From Bacillota bacterium (GTDB lineage Bacteria; Bacillota_I; Bacilli_A; Izemoplasmatales; Hujiaoplasmataceae): a stretch of DNA of 35,863 bases. Shown piece after piece: positions 18,858 to 31,760 of the stretch; the stretch's first letter is position 1; every line of letters begins with the position of its first letter. Location: NCBI GenBank assembly GCA_003245625.1, contig QKCT01000048.1:1-35863 (forward strand), read 5' to 3'. Under the pieces are notes generated by a model that saw only the letters and a program-made list of their open reading frames with translations, did not search any database and was not told the DNA's origin. The translations under genes and the position numbers were made by a program.

Positions 18858-18886
18858 TTGTAATAAAACCATGTTTTTGATATAAT
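18858..18886 (+). promoter_or_regulatory. Promoter for rpiB-upp-atp-dut
   Basis: TTGTAA (18858-18863), 17-nt spacer, TATAAT (18881-18886). Confidence 0.7.
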
Positions 18887-18919
18887 TGTTATGATATATT
18901 GGACAAAGGAGAGATGGGT

Positions 18920-19375
18920 ATGAAAGTTTCCATTGGCGCTGATCACGCAGGTTATATTTATAAAGATCCGATTAAAGAACATCTCCAAAATAAAGGGATT
19001 GAAGTGATTGATGAAGGGACAGATTCGAGCCAAGCTACGGATTATCCCGATTATGCATTTAAGGTAGGCAATCGCATAAAGGAAAAAGAAGCCGATTTAG
19101 GTATTTTGATTTGTGGTACAGGAATTGGCATGAGTATTGCAGCGAATAAAGTAGAAGGGATTCGTGCGGCTGTCGTGGAAAATGATTTCACAGCTGAATC
19201 CTCAAGAACGCACAACCATGCGAACGTCATCACGTTCGGATCGCGTGTTAATACGATCGATGAAGTGTTGAAATTCATCGATATATTTATGTCTGCAAAA
19301 GAATCCGAAGAAAAACGCCATGTTGGCAGAGTAGATAAAATTACAGATTTCGAGGAGGGCAAATGGGAAAAGTAG
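18920..19375 (+). CDS. rpiB: Ribose 5-phosphate isomerase B (RpiB/LacAB family)
   Basis: '[11 protein letters not shown]', '[26 protein letters not shown]', '[15 protein letters not shown]'. Confidence 0.93.
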   Translation: MKVSIGADHAGYIYKDPIKEHLQNKGIEVIDEGTDSSQATDYPDYAFKVGNRIKEKEADLGILICGTGIGMSIAANKVEGIRAAVVENDFTAESSRTHNHANVITFGSRVNTIDEVLKFIDIFMSAKESEEKRHVGRVDKITDFEEGKWEK

Positions 19376-19989
19376 TATTGTTTGATCACCCTTTGATCAA
19401 ACACAAATTATCAATTATTAGAAACAAATTCACAGACACTAAGACATTCCGCGAGAATGTAAATGAAATTGGGTCTTTAGTAACTTTCGAGGTTACAAGA
19501 GACCTGGAAACGAGACCAGTAGATATTGAAACGCCTGTTGCAAAGACTACAGCTGAAGTGTTGGCGAAAGAAGTGGTTATTGTCCCGATCTTAAGAGCTG
19601 GACTTGGAATGGTTGATGGAATTCACAACGTGATACCAACAGCTAAGATTGGTCATATCGGTTTGTATCGAGATGAGACAACTTTAAAACCTCAGGAATA
19701 CTATCTGAAATTTCCAAAAGAGATAGTAGATGCGACGGTTTTGGTTGTTGACCCGATGTTGGCGACTGGTGGTTCTGCCATTGCGGCAATCAATAAGGTG
19801 AAGAAAACCGGAGCCAAAGACATTCGATTCGTTGCTTTAGTAGGGTGCCCAGAAGGAATTTCTGCATTGCAAGAAGCACATCCAGATGTGGATATCTATT
19901 TGGCTGCGTTGGATGAAAGATTAAACGAGGTCGGCTATATTGTTCCAGGACTCGGAGATTGTGGGGACAGATTGTTTGGCACAAAATAA
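19363..19989 (+). CDS. upp: Uracil phosphoribosyltransferase
   Basis: '[15 protein letters not shown]', '[13 protein letters not shown]', '[16 protein letters not shown]', '[14 protein letters not shown]'. Confidence 0.96.
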   Translation: MGKVVLFDHPLIKHKLSIIRNKFTDTKTFRENVNEIGSLVTFEVTRDLETRPVDIETPVAKTTAEVLAKEVVIVPILRAGLGMVDGIHNVIPTAKIGHIGLYRDETTLKPQEYYLKFPKEIVDATVLVVDPMLATGGSAIAAINKVKKTGAKDIRFVALVGCPEGISALQEAHPDVDIYLAALDERLNEVGYIVPGLGDCGDRLFGTK

Positions 19990-20236
19990 GAAAGGCGCAT
20001 CATTCGCTCTGACTTATAACCTGATTACACAATTCTTCGTAGAAACATTTGTCGGGATGATTGTCGGGTATTTTTTAGGAAAATATTTAGACAAATGGTT
20101 GTTTGATGAAAAACAGATTTTTACGTATCTATTGATGATATTGGGTATGCTTTCAGGGCTAGCTAACTTAATTCGAAGAGCTATGAAAACGATCGATGGA
20201 GGTGACCAACATGAAACAAAAGATGAACATCATTGA
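19976..20236 (+). CDS. atpZ: AtpZ-like small membrane protein
   Basis: Two hydrophobic helices, '[17 protein letters not shown]', '[15 protein letters not shown]'; directly before atpI. TTG start with GTGGGGA SD. Confidence 0.7.
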   Translation: MAQNKKGASFALTYNLITQFFVETFVGMIVGYFLGKYLDKWLFDEKQIFTYLLMILGMLSGLANLIRRAMKTIDGGDQHETKDEHH

Positions 20237-20597
20237 AAGAACCTTTTTGTTCAGTTGGCCGTATGCCATCGTCTTTTCGCTTGTTTTATATCTCATTACG
20301 CAAAATTTTGATTGGGTCATAAGCTTTCTTTTAGGGGTCTTTTCCGTATTACTAATGCAGTCGTTAAACTACCGCATAATGAAAAGATTATTTAAAGAGA
20401 ATCCACAAAAGATCAAATCAAACTCCATCATCATTTATCTTGTAAAATATATATTTTACGGTATAATATTATATGTCGCATTAACCGAGGCTGATTGGAA
20501 CGTGTATTTCACATTTGCTGGTTTATTTACGTTCCGAATCGTTTCATTCTTTGTCACTTTGATTTATGCGAATAAAGGGGAAGATGACGATGCTTGA
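20211..20597 (+). CDS. atpI: ATP synthase subunit I (AtpI-like)
   Basis: Small multi-helix membrane protein immediately before atpB; SD GGAGGTGA before ATG 20211. Confidence 0.75.
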   Translation: MKQKMNIIERTFLFSWPYAIVFSLVLYLITQNFDWVISFLLGVFSVLLMQSLNYRIMKRLFKENPQKIKSNSIIIYLVKYIFYGIILYVALTEADWNVYFTFAGLFTFRIVSFFVTLIYANKGEDDDA

Positions 20598-21288
20598 TTT
20601 CAAGTTAATCGCACCGATATCACCGAATGTATATTCTACCTTGATTATTGTTGCTGTTTTGGCAATTATCTTCATTATCGTCGGTGTTAAAATTTCAAAA
20701 CTTGATCCCGCAGAAACTCCAAAAGGTTTTCTGTTTCTTTGTATTACCATCGTTTCATTTTTCCAAAATTTCTTGAAAGACTATATTTCTGGAAAGAGAT
20801 TGGATTTCTTTGGTCCATACTTATTTACCATTATCATTTTCTTGGCGTTAGCTAACACTTCGGCATTGCTGGGTATGACGCCTCCGCTTGCTAATATCGG
20901 GGTAGCATTGAGTTTTTCCATCATAACATTTATTATGATTAAAGTGGCAGAATTCAAGTTTCAAGGAGTTAAAAGTAAGTTAAGCGGACTAATGGGTCCG
21001 GTTAAACCTCTTGCACCACTTATGATTCCAATCAATTTGATTGGTGAAATTTCCACACCTTTTTCTATGGGTCTTCGTTTATTCGTAAATTTGATGAGTG
21101 GAGTGGTAATCTCCGCCATGGTATTTGCTGTAATAGGATCGGCACAATCCATCTTGTTACAAATTGGGTTATACGGAGTCTTTGGAGTGGTGTTACATCT
21201 AATGTTTGATATCTTCTTTGGTTTGATTCAAGCATTCGTGTTCTTTATGTTATCAACTGTCAATCTTTCTATGGCTTCTGAGTCGTAG
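20590..21288 (+). CDS. atpB: F0F1 ATP synthase subunit a
   Basis: 'LIGEISTPFSMGLRLFVNLMSGVVI', 'FDIFFGLIQAFVFFMLSTVNLSMA'. Confidence 0.95.
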   Translation: MLDFKLIAPISPNVYSTLIIVAVLAIIFIIVGVKISKLDPAETPKGFLFLCITIVSFFQNFLKDYISGKRLDFFGPYLFTIIIFLALANTSALLGMTPPLANIGVALSFSIITFIMIKVAEFKFQGVKSKLSGLMGPVKPLAPLMIPINLIGEISTPFSMGLRLFVNLMSGVVISAMVFAVIGSAQSILLQIGLYGVFGVVLHLMFDIFFGLIQAFVFFMLSTVNLSMASES

Positions 21289-21597
<309 letters not shown>

Positions 21598-21632
21598 GAA
21601 TTACACATTAATCGTTACAGAGGAGGGATAGC

Positions 21633-22172
21633 ATGGCCGAAATTCTACAAAAAATGATGGAAGCCGTCACTAAAGCAATTGAAAATGCACTTGGTGCGAG
21701 CTTATCCGATATCGCTATCCAAATAGGAGCTACATTAGTTTTGGTAGTTATTGTAAGAATATTTTTCTGGAATAAAATTACAGCGTTTTTAGAAAAACGT
21801 CGCGAATTGATGCAGCAAGAATTTGATTCTGCTAAAGAAGCGAACGAAGATGCTAAAATACTACAGGAAAAATCAAGCAAGGAATACCAAGAATTAAAGG
21901 CACAATCGAAAGATATCATCGAGAAAGCCAGAAAACGCGGAGAAGAAGAACGCGGAACCATCTTAGAAAAAGCTAAAACAGAGGCGAAGGATTTGATGGA
22001 TCAAGCACAATCAGAAATTGAGCTTGAAAAGAAAAAAGCCGAAAGTGATATTCGCAAAGAAGCGATTAATCTTGCGACTTTGATGGCTAGCAAGATTATC
22101 GAAAAAGAAATCGATGGGTCGGAATATCAAGATTTAACTGTAGATCGAATAGAAAGCAGTGAAAAACTATGA
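21633..22172 (+). CDS. atpF: F0F1 ATP synthase subunit b
   Basis: One TM helix then long charged coiled coil; operon position. Confidence 0.94.
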   Translation: MAEILQKMMEAVTKAIENALGASLSDIAIQIGATLVLVVIVRIFFWNKITAFLEKRRELMQQEFDSAKEANEDAKILQEKSSKEYQELKAQSKDIIEKARKRGEEERGTILEKAKTEAKDLMDQAQSEIELEKKKAESDIRKEAINLATLMASKIIEKEIDGSEYQDLTVDRIESSEKL

Positions 22173-22684
22173 CAGGTATTGCTTATCAATATGCATTAGC
22201 TGTCTTTTCGCTTGCAGAAGAGACAAGTCGTCATGAAGAGTTTAAACAAGTTCTTGCCTCTTTTGCTGAATCTGCGGATGAAGATATGTATAAATTCTTT
22301 GCTCATCCAAAAATCGAACGTTCTCAAAAAATCGCACTTTTGAACGAAACGGTTTCGGATACTCTTTTATCAAACTTTCTCAAAGTTTTGGTGGAAAATG
22401 ATCGTTTTGAACTTCTAGACGCAATTGTCATGGCATATCAAGATATCTTAGATAACCTGCATAAAGTAATGCAAGTTACGGTGTTCTCCAAAGAGAAACT
22501 TTCAAAAGAAAATATCGCAAAAATCGAAGCCAAACTGGAAAAAGCCTATCAAAGAAAAGTAGAATTCGAATTTGTCATTGAGGATACCATTATAGGTGGC
22601 ATCCGGATTGAATTTGAAGGTAATGTTATTGATGAAACAATAAATAAACAATTGGATGAATTAAAATCCAGCTTGTTGGAATAG
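22169..22684 (+). CDS. atpH: F0F1 ATP synthase subunit delta
   Basis: 'IAYQYALAVFSLAEE', 'EDTIIGGIRIEFEGNVIDETINKQLDELKSSL'. Confidence 0.95.
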   Translation: MTGIAYQYALAVFSLAEETSRHEEFKQVLASFAESADEDMYKFFAHPKIERSQKIALLNETVSDTLLSNFLKVLVENDRFELLDAIVMAYQDILDNLHKVMQVTVFSKEKLSKENIAKIEAKLEKAYQRKVEFEFVIEDTIIGGIRIEFEGNVIDETINKQLDELKSSLLE

Positions 22685-22695
22685 AGGTATGACCG

Positions 22696-24201
22696 ATGAA
22701 AATAGATCCATTGGAAATCAGTTCTTTATTAAGAGAACAGATTCGCAAATATGAAAAAGACCTAAAAACCGAGAATGTCGGAACCGTTATTTCCGTGGGC
22801 GATGGGATAGCACTTATTTATGGTTTAGACAATGCCATGAGTGGAGAACTATTGACTTTCCCCAATGGCGTTTATGGAATGGTACAAAACTTAGAAAAAA
22901 ATAATGTTGGTGCCATTTTGTTAAACGACTCTGATCTTGTAAAAGAAGGCGACCAAGTGAAATCCACTGGGCGTATTCTTGAAGTTGGAGTTGGCGAAGA
23001 AATGATTGGTCGCATCGTGAACCCTTTAGGACAACCTTTGGATGGCCTTGGTAAGATTGAAACCAAGAAAAGTCGTCCGATTGAACGAAAAGCGACTGGT
23101 GTAATCGATAGACAACCAGTTGTTCAACCATTGGAAACCGGAATCAAAGTATTAGATGCTTTGGTACCGATTGGACGTGGACAAAGAGAATTAATCATTG
23201 GAGACCGTCAGACGGGAAAAACATCTATCGCGGTCGACACGATATTAAATCAAAAAGGAAAAGACGTTATCTGTATTTATGTTGCCATTGGACAAAAACA
23301 GACAACGGTATTAAATATCTATGAAACCTTAAAGCGCTATGATGCAATGAAGTATTCTATCATCGTAGCCGCGAATGCAAGTGATCCCGCACCGCTTTTA
23401 TTCCTAGCTCCATATGCCGGAGTTACCATGGGAGAAGAGTTTATGTTTGCAGGGAAACACGTTTTAATCATCTATGATGACCTAACAAAACATGCGATTG
23501 CATACCGTGAACTCTCTTTATTGCTTCGCAGACCACCTGGCCGCGAAGCATTTCCTGGAGATGTCTTCTATCTGCATTCTCGTTTATTAGAACGTGCTGC
23601 CAAATTATCCGATACTTTGGGTGGCGGATCGATTACTGCATTACCGATTATTGAAACGCAAGAAGGAGATATATCGGCATATATTCCGACAAATGTCATT
23701 TCCATCACAGACGGACAAATCTTCTTGCAATCAAAATTATTCTATTCCGGAATTCGACCAGCAATCAATGCAGGATTATCTGTATCGCGCGTTGGTGGAT
23801 CCGCGCAACACAAGGCAATCAAACGCGTCTCAGGAACACTGCGTTTGGATTTGGCAAGTTATCGTGAACTTGAAGCGTTTACTCAGTTTGGGTCTGATCT
23901 TGATGATGCAACCAAAGCAAAACTCGATCGTGGAGAACGCACTGTAGAAATCTTAAAACAAGGATTACACGAAACATTACCATTCGAATTACAAGCAGTT
24001 AGTATTTTCTCTCTTAATAATGGTTATTTGGATTCTATTAAGGTAACCAATATCAAACGCTTTGAAACGGAGTTGCATGATTTCATGCAAAGAGATTCTG
24101 AAGGAAAAGCATTGCTGGATGAGATGAGAAAAACAAAGAATCTTCCAGATCAAGAAACATTGGAAAGCGTATTGGATCGTTTCCATTCAGACTTTATTTA
24201 A
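22696..24201 (+). CDS. atpA: F0F1 ATP synthase subunit alpha
   Basis: '[16 protein letters not shown]', '[29 protein letters not shown]'. Confidence 0.98.
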   Translation: MKIDPLEISSLLREQIRKYEKDLKTENVGTVISVGDGIALIYGLDNAMSGELLTFPNGVYGMVQNLEKNNVGAILLNDSDLVKEGDQVKSTGRILEVGVGEEMIGRIVNPLGQPLDGLGKIETKKSRPIERKATGVIDRQPVVQPLETGIKVLDALVPIGRGQRELIIGDRQTGKTSIAVDTILNQKGKDVICIYVAIGQKQTTVLNIYETLKRYDAMKYSIIVAANASDPAPLLFLAPYAGVTMGEEFMFAGKHVLIIYDDLTKHAIAYRELSLLLRRPPGREAFPGDVFYLHSRLLERAAKLSDTLGGGSITALPIIETQEGDISAYIPTNVISITDGQIFLQSKLFYSGIRPAINAGLSVSRVGGSAQHKAIKRVSGTLRLDLASYRELEAFTQFGSDLDDATKAKLDRGERTVEILKQGLHETLPFELQAVSIFSLNNGYLDSIKVTNIKRFETELHDFMQRDSEGKALLDEMRKTKNLPDQETLESVLDRFHSDFI

Positions 24202-24209
24202 GCAAGTAG

Positions 24210-26507
<2,298 letters not shown>

Positions 26508-26517
26508 GGACTGGATT

Positions 26518-26910
26518 ATGAATATTGTGATTGTTACCCCGGATGGGGAATTGTATAATGAAGAAGTTGCTTCTGTCATTATCTCCAGCCAAAACAATGG
26601 CGATTATGAAATATTAAAAGATCATCTTCCAATCGTATCAACGATTGATACGGGATATGTGAAACTAGAACAAGATAAAATGATTTTTTATGTGGTAATC
26701 ATCAATGGTGTGGTAGAACAAATGAATAACAAAATCACAGTTATCGCTCAAGATGCTTTTATTGGTGAGTCCAAAGAGACAGCCTTTGAAAATTTAAATG
26801 CGATTCGAAATGCAAGAACTGAGGAAAATAAAAAGCGTAATATCGAACTTGAATTGGCGGAAAAAGAATTGAAACGTCAAATTAAGATGACCGGCGCTGG
26901 TCAATTGTAA
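26518..26910 (+). CDS. atpC: F0F1 ATP synthase subunit epsilon
   Basis: Beta-rich N-terminus 'VTPDGELYNEEVASVII...GDYEILKDHLPIVSTIDTG' plus helical C-terminus; operon position. Confidence 0.93.
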   Translation: MNIVIVTPDGELYNEEVASVIISSQNNGDYEILKDHLPIVSTIDTGYVKLEQDKMIFYVVIINGVVEQMNNKITVIAQDAFIGESKETAFENLNAIRNARTEENKKRNIELELAEKELKRQIKMTGAGQL

Positions 26911-26920
26911 AGGATAATTT

Positions 26921-27367
26921 ATGAAAAATAGAGGATTTGAAATCGTTTCAAAATTTAAGAACGAAACAATCGACCTTCCCCAACGAAAAACATCGGGTAG
27001 CGCAGGGTATGATTTTTCGGCTGCCGAAACAGTAACGATTAACCCAAAAAGCGTTGGGTTCGTAAGTACTGGAATCAAAGCATACATGCAAAAAGATGAA
27101 GTACTCCAAATGTATCCTAGAAGCAGTTTATCTTTCAAAAAAACACTTTTGAAAGCAAATAGTGTGGGTATCATTGATTCGGATTATTATAACAATCCAG
27201 ACAATGAAGGAGAAATCAAATTAATTCTGTATAATTATGGAGATCAGGCGGTCACAATCGAGAAAGGCGAACGCATCGCACAAGGGTTGTTTATGAAGTA
27301 TTTGACGGTTGATGTCGATGAAAATAACATTAAGCGTTTGGGAGGGTTTGGTTCTACAGGGAACTAA
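26921..27367 (+). CDS. dut: dUTP diphosphatase
   Basis: 'SGSAGYDFSA', 'YPRSSLSFKKTL', 'GIIDSDYY.GEIKLILYN', 'KGERIAQGLF', 'RLGGFGSTG'. Confidence 0.94.
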   Translation: MKNRGFEIVSKFKNETIDLPQRKTSGSAGYDFSAAETVTINPKSVGFVSTGIKAYMQKDEVLQMYPRSSLSFKKTLLKANSVGIIDSDYYNNPDNEGEIKLILYNYGDQAVTIEKGERIAQGLFMKYLTVDVDENNIKRLGGFGSTGN

Positions 27368-27377
27368 ATCCTTTTTT
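27344..27377 (+). terminator. Intrinsic terminator overlapping the end of dut
   Basis: GGGTTTGGTTC-TACAGG-GAACTAAATCC (11 bp, two G-U pairs) + T6; dut TAA is in the 3' arm. Confidence 0.75.
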
Positions 27378-27400
27378 CATCCTTTCCAAGCATATTTCCC

Positions 27401-27429
27401 TTGATTTCTAGTATAAAATTTGGTACAAT
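27401..27429 (+). promoter_or_regulatory. Promoter for rpsB
   Basis: TTGATT (27401-27406), 17-nt spacer, TACAAT (27424-27429) with TGG extended -10. Confidence 0.75.
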
Positions 27430-27435
27430 AATTAA

Positions 27436-27535
27436 GCCGTAAAAAATACACACATCCATGAGTGATTTATCGTGAGCCCCAAGGGTGATAATAGCGTTGA
27501 TTGGGTGGAGGCAAACATCAAAAGGAGGAAAAGAA
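27436..27535 (+). promoter_or_regulatory. Structured 5' leader of rpsB, candidate autoregulatory element
   Basis: CATCCA (27453-27458) can pair with TGGGTG (27502-27507); inside, TTATC/GATAA and CCC/GGG helices. Confidence 0.5.
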
Positions 27536-28603
27536 ATGGGAGTCATTTCAATGAAAGCCCTGTTAGAAGCAGGCGTACATTTTGGACACCAAACTAGAAG
27601 ATGGAACCCTAAGATGGGAAAATACATCTACACTTCTAGAAATGGAATCCACATTATTGATTTGCAAAAAACCAGCGACTTGATCGACGTTTCCTACAAA
27701 GCATTGTTTGATATCGTATCCGAAGGTGGAGAAGTTCTCTTCGTAGGTACAAAAAAACAATCACAGGAACCGGTCAAAGAAGCGGCAGAAAGATCTGGAC
27801 AATACTTTGTGAATCAAAGATGGTTGGGAGGAACGTTGACCAACTTTAAAACAATCAAACGTTCAATCAAGAAACTGCAAGATCTTTACAAAATGGAAAG
27901 CGATGGAACATTCGATGTTCTACCGAAGAAAGAAGTTATCGGACTTCGTAAAGATATGGCACGTTTGGAAAAATTCCTTGGTGGTATCAAGGATATGAGA
28001 AAATTGCCACAAGCACTTTTCATCATCGATCCTAGAAAAGAAAGAAATGCTATCTTGGAAGCAAGAAAACTGAATATCCCTGTATTTGGAATCGTTGATA
28101 CAAACTGCGATCCTGATGACGTGGATTATTTGATTCCAGCCAATGACGACGCATTGCGTTCTGTACGTTTAATCGTTGATAAAATGGCTGACGCTGTTAT
28201 CGAAGCTAGTGGTGGAGTAGTAAACAAAGACGAATCCGCTGAAGAAGATCTTGATGCCGATTTAGACACAGATGCAGCTGATGATGACGATCAAGACGAT
28301 GAAGACGTAGCTCCAGTAGCGAAAAAAGTCGTTGTTAAGGTAAAACCGGAACCAAAAAAAGTGAAACCGGCTGCACCGAAAGCAGAAGTCGTTGAAGAAG
28401 CTAAGGTTGAAGAAAAACCAGCTCCTGCTCCACAACCAAAAGAAGAACCAAAAGTGGAAGCTCCAGTTGTTTCAAAACCTGAAGTTGATTTGGAATCAAT
28501 GACCGTAGCTGAGCTAAGAGATTTAGCAAAAGCGAAAGATTTAAGCGGTTATTCCAAACTCAAAAAAGCAGAATTAATAGCTGAAATCAAAAACGTATTG
28601 TAA
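27536..28603 (+). CDS. rpsB: Ribosomal protein S2 with a long acidic/Pro-Lys-rich C-terminal extension and Rho_N-like end
   Basis: '[41 protein letters not shown]', '[13 protein letters not shown]', '[26 protein letters not shown]'; SD AAAGGAGG before ATG 27536. Confidence 0.97.
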   Translation: MGVISMKALLEAGVHFGHQTRRWNPKMGKYIYTSRNGIHIIDLQKTSDLIDVSYKALFDIVSEGGEVLFVGTKKQSQEPVKEAAERSGQYFVNQRWLGGTLTNFKTIKRSIKKLQDLYKMESDGTFDVLPKKEVIGLRKDMARLEKFLGGIKDMRKLPQALFIIDPRKERNAILEARKLNIPVFGIVDTNCDPDDVDYLIPANDDALRSVRLIVDKMADAVIEASGGVVNKDESAEEDLDADLDTDAADDDDQDDEDVAPVAKKVVVKVKPEPKKVKPAAPKAEVVEEAKVEEKPAPAPQPKEEPKVEAPVVSKPEVDLESMTVAELRDLAKAKDLSGYSKLKKAELIAEIKNVL

Positions 28604-28608
28604 TACTA

Positions 28609-28630
28609 GGGAGCGAAACGCTCCCTTTTT
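28609..28630 (+). terminator. Intrinsic terminator after rpsB
   Basis: GGGAGCG-AAA-CGCTCCC + T5. Confidence 0.92.
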
Positions 28631-28706
28631 AAAGAATACCGTAAAAATATTGTATTGAGAATTAAAATATGATAATATTATTATGATGTATCGATAGGAG
28701 GAAAAC

Positions 28707-29600
28707 ATGCAAATTACAGCGAATTTAGTAAAAGAATTAAGAGATAAAACCGGTGCTGGAATGATGGATTGCAAGAAAGCATTGGTAGCAACCGACGGAA
28801 ATATAGAGCAAGCAGTTGATTGGCTAAGAGAAAAGGGTATTTCCAAAGCAGCAACGAAGGCTTCCCGCATTGCAGCAGAAGGTATCTGTACTGTAAAAAC
28901 AAGCGGAAACAGAGGAATCATTTTCGAGTTAAACTGTGAAACAGACTTTGTCGCGAAAAACGAGAAATTTGTCGCTTTAGTCGACACAATCGCCGAAGCA
29001 TTAATCAGCAGCAACGCCGGATGCGAAGAATGTGCAAAAGAAGTTGCAGTCAACGGAAAACCGCTTAGTGAATTCTTGTTGGAGCAAGTAGCGACAATCG
29101 GAGAAAACTTAACCTTCAGACGTTTTGAAGCTTTTAACAAAACAGATGATCAACAATTTGGCGAATACATCCATTTGGGTGGGAAAATTGCAGTATTGAC
29201 AATTTTGAACAATGCTGATTTTGAGACTGCAAAAGATGTTGCAATGCAAGTTGCAGCTTCCAGCCCATTGTATATCCAAAGAGAAGACATCCCACAAGAA
29301 GTATTAGAACACGAACAAGAAATCTTAACCAAAGAAGCTTTGAATGAAAACGCAGAAGCTGAAAAACCGAAACCAGAAGAAATCGTTAAGAAAATGGTTA
29401 TCGGCCGTTTGAATAAAAACCTAAAAGCAATCTGCTTAGTAGATCAAGAATACGTTAAGAATCCGGATGTTACTGTAGCGCAATACGTGAAATCCAAAGG
29501 CGCAAGTATCGCGTTCTTTAAACGTTTGGCAGTTGGTGAAGGAATCGAGAAAAAGGAAGATAACTTCGTAGAAGAAGTTATGGCACAAGCAAAACAATAA
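28707..29600 (+). CDS. tsf: Elongation factor Ts
   Basis: 'LVKELRDKTGAGMMDCKKALVATDGNIEQAVDWLREKG', 'NCETDFVAKNEKF'. Confidence 0.98.
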   Translation: MQITANLVKELRDKTGAGMMDCKKALVATDGNIEQAVDWLREKGISKAATKASRIAAEGICTVKTSGNRGIIFELNCETDFVAKNEKFVALVDTIAEALISSNAGCEECAKEVAVNGKPLSEFLLEQVATIGENLTFRRFEAFNKTDDQQFGEYIHLGGKIAVLTILNNADFETAKDVAMQVAASSPLYIQREDIPQEVLEHEQEILTKEALNENAEAEKPKPEEIVKKMVIGRLNKNLKAICLVDQEYVKNPDVTVAQYVKSKGASIAFFKRLAVGEGIEKKEDNFVEEVMAQAKQ

Positions 29601-29623
29601 AAAGGGCATAGTATGTCCTTTTT
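29601..29623 (+). terminator. Intrinsic terminator after tsf
   Basis: AAAGGGCAT-AGT-ATGTCCTTT (one G-U) + T-rich tail. Confidence 0.75.
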
Positions 29624-29648
29624 CTTTACATAATACAAGGAGGAATGT

Positions 29649-30371
29649 ATGTCGAAACAACGCGTTATGATTAAAATCAGCGGAGAAGCTCTTGCTGGAA
29701 ATGATGGACTCGGTATTAATCCAAAAGTAGTCAAATCAATCGCCAAAGAAATCAAAGCCGCATACGATCTAGGGTTGTGTGAAATCGGCGTGATTGTAGG
29801 TGGCGGAAATATCTTCCGTGGGAAACTTGCCACAGAAATGGGAATTGAACGCTCAAGTGCGGATTATATGGGTATGATCGGTACGATTTTAAACGCTTTA
29901 GCCTTACAAAACTCCTTGGAAGCAGCGGGAGTTCAAACTAGAGTCATGACATCGTTGAATATTCCAGAAGTCGCAGAACCATATATTCGCCGGAAAGCAC
30001 TGTCTCATTTTGAAAAGGATCGTATCGTTATCTTTGGTGGCGGTACCGGGAATCCATATTTCTCAACCGATACGACAGCAGCTCTTCGAGCTGCCGAACT
30101 TGGTGCGACAGTCATCTATATGGCGAAAAATGGAACGGACGGCGTCTATGACAGCGATCCTAGACAAAATCCGGATGCAAAGAAGTTTGTAAAACTGACT
30201 CACAGAGATTTATTACAAAGACAACTTGATGTAATGGACTCAACGGCAGCTGCAATGTGCCGTGACAATGATATCGACATTATTGTTTTCGATATGAATA
30301 CTCCTGGAAATATCAAAAGAGCTATTATGGGAGAACCAATCGGAACAGTTATTAATAATGAGGAGGAATGA
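29649..30371 (+). CDS. pyrH: UMP kinase
   Basis: '[11 protein letters not shown]', '[13 protein letters not shown]', '[16 protein letters not shown]', '[21 protein letters not shown]'. Confidence 0.98.
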   Translation: MSKQRVMIKISGEALAGNDGLGINPKVVKSIAKEIKAAYDLGLCEIGVIVGGGNIFRGKLATEMGIERSSADYMGMIGTILNALALQNSLEAAGVQTRVMTSLNIPEVAEPYIRRKALSHFEKDRIVIFGGGTGNPYFSTDTTAALRAAELGATVIYMAKNGTDGVYDSDPRQNPDAKKFVKLTHRDLLQRQLDVMDSTAAAMCRDNDIDIIVFDMNTPGNIKRAIMGEPIGTVINNEEE

Positions 30372-30376
30372 TTCAT

Positions 30377-30934
30377 ATGCCTGAAATGATTTTGATGGAA
30401 GCAGAAGAAAAGATGGAACATACCATCTTAGCGATGCACAAAGAATTCGCTACTGTACGTAGCGGGAGAGCGAATCCAAAAATGCTGGATCACGTTACCA
30501 TTGATTATTATGGAGTAGAATCTCCAATTAACCAAGTAGCCAGCATTACAGTACCCGAAGGAACACAAATCTATATCAAACCTTACGACAAATCTTTGGT
30601 GCAAACCATTGAACGTGCAATCTTTGCGGCAAATCTTGGTTTTACTCCAATGAATGATGGAATTGGAATTCGAATCGTACTACCACCGCAAACCGAAGAA
30701 AACCGTCGCAATTCAGTGAAGACCATTCACAAAATCGCAGAAGACTGCAAGGTCGCGATTCGTAACATTCGTCGTGATGCAATCCAACATTTTAAAAAGA
30801 TGGAAAAAGATTCAACCATCACAGAAGACGATCTAAGATATTATGAAGATGAAGTCCAAAAACTAACGGACAAATTCACAGATCGTATCGACGAAGATTT
30901 CAAAGCCAAAGAAAAAGACATCATGAGTATATAA
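30377..30934 (+). CDS. frr: Ribosome recycling factor
   Basis: 'ATVRSGRANPKMLDHVTIDYYG', 'GIRIVLPPQTEENRR'. Confidence 0.97.
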   Translation: MPEMILMEAEEKMEHTILAMHKEFATVRSGRANPKMLDHVTIDYYGVESPINQVASITVPEGTQIYIKPYDKSLVQTIERAIFAANLGFTPMNDGIGIRIVLPPQTEENRRNSVKTIHKIAEDCKVAIRNIRRDAIQHFKKMEKDSTITEDDLRYYEDEVQKLTDKFTDRIDEDFKAKEKDIMSI

Positions 30935-30959
30935 GACTAGCGATAGTCTTATATTTTTT
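30929..30959 (+). terminator. Intrinsic terminator after frr
   Basis: ATATAAGACTA-GCGA-TAGTCTTATAT (11 bp) with T-run; frr TAA is in the 5' arm. Confidence 0.88.
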
Positions 30960-31028
30960 CATACAAACAAAAATCATAGAATATTCACATAAAATATAGT
31001 ATAATCATAATGTTGGTTAGGTGAGAAT

Positions 31029-31760
31029 ATGAAGAAGAAAAAATTAGAATCTCTGCAGATTCCTGCGCATGTCGCAATCATTCTAGATGGGAATGGTCGA
31101 TGGGCAAAAAAACGTCATATGCCAAGAACATTTGGGCATCAAGCGGGTGTTGAAAATATTCGAAAAATCACATTGGCAGCTTCTGATTTAGGAATCAAAG
31201 CGCTGAGTGTTTATGCGTTCAGTACAGAAAACTGGTCTCGTCCAAAAGATGAAGTCGACTTTCTGATGAAGTTGCCTGGCGAATTTGAAGAAAGATTCAA
31301 AGACGATTTCAAAGATTATGATGTTAAAGTAATGTTTTCGGGAAGAACATCTCACTTATCCAAAGAAAATTTAGATATTCTTAATCGCATCACAGAAAAA
31401 ACGAAGGATCGAAACGGAATCATACTAAACATTTGTTTTGATTATGGTTCTTATGCTGAAATTACAGAATCTGTAAAAATCATTGCCCAGGATGTGTTGG
31501 ATCTAAAGATCAAACCCGAAGACATTGAACCAAAGCATATCGAAGAACATCTCTATACGAAAGATCTCCCTAAATTGGACTTATTAATTCGTCCGAGTGG
31601 AGAAGTGCGCCTTTCCAATTTCTTGTTGTGGCAAGCGGCGTATGCGGAACTATATTTCTGCAAAACATTCTGGCCAGCTTTTTCCAAAGCTGATTTGGAG
31701 AAAGCAATCATGGAATTCAACCGACGAGATCGTAGATTCGGAGGTTTGAAGAAATCATGA
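31029..31760 (+). CDS. uppS: Isoprenyl transferase (undecaprenyl diphosphate synthase)
   Basis: 'HVAIILDGNGRWAKKRHMPRTFGHQAG', 'YAFSTENWSRP', 'SGEVRLSNFLLWQAAYAELYF'. Confidence 0.96.
   Translation: MKKKKLESLQIPAHVAIILDGNGRWAKKRHMPRTFGHQAGVENIRKITLAASDLGIKALSVYAFSTENWSRPKDEVDFLMKLPGEFEERFKDDFKDYDVKVMFSGRTSHLSKENLDILNRITEKTKDRNGIILNICFDYGSYAEITESVKIIAQDVLDLKIKPEDIEPKHIEEHLYTKDLPKLDLLIRPSGEVRLSNFLLWQAAYAELYFCKTFWPAFSKADLEKAIMEFNRRDRRFGGLKKS

Noticed and set aside
31600-31650. uppS 'RPSGE' instead of the usual 'RTSGE'/'RTGGE'
   Set aside because: Single substitution in an otherwise canonical protein; not enough to propose altered function.
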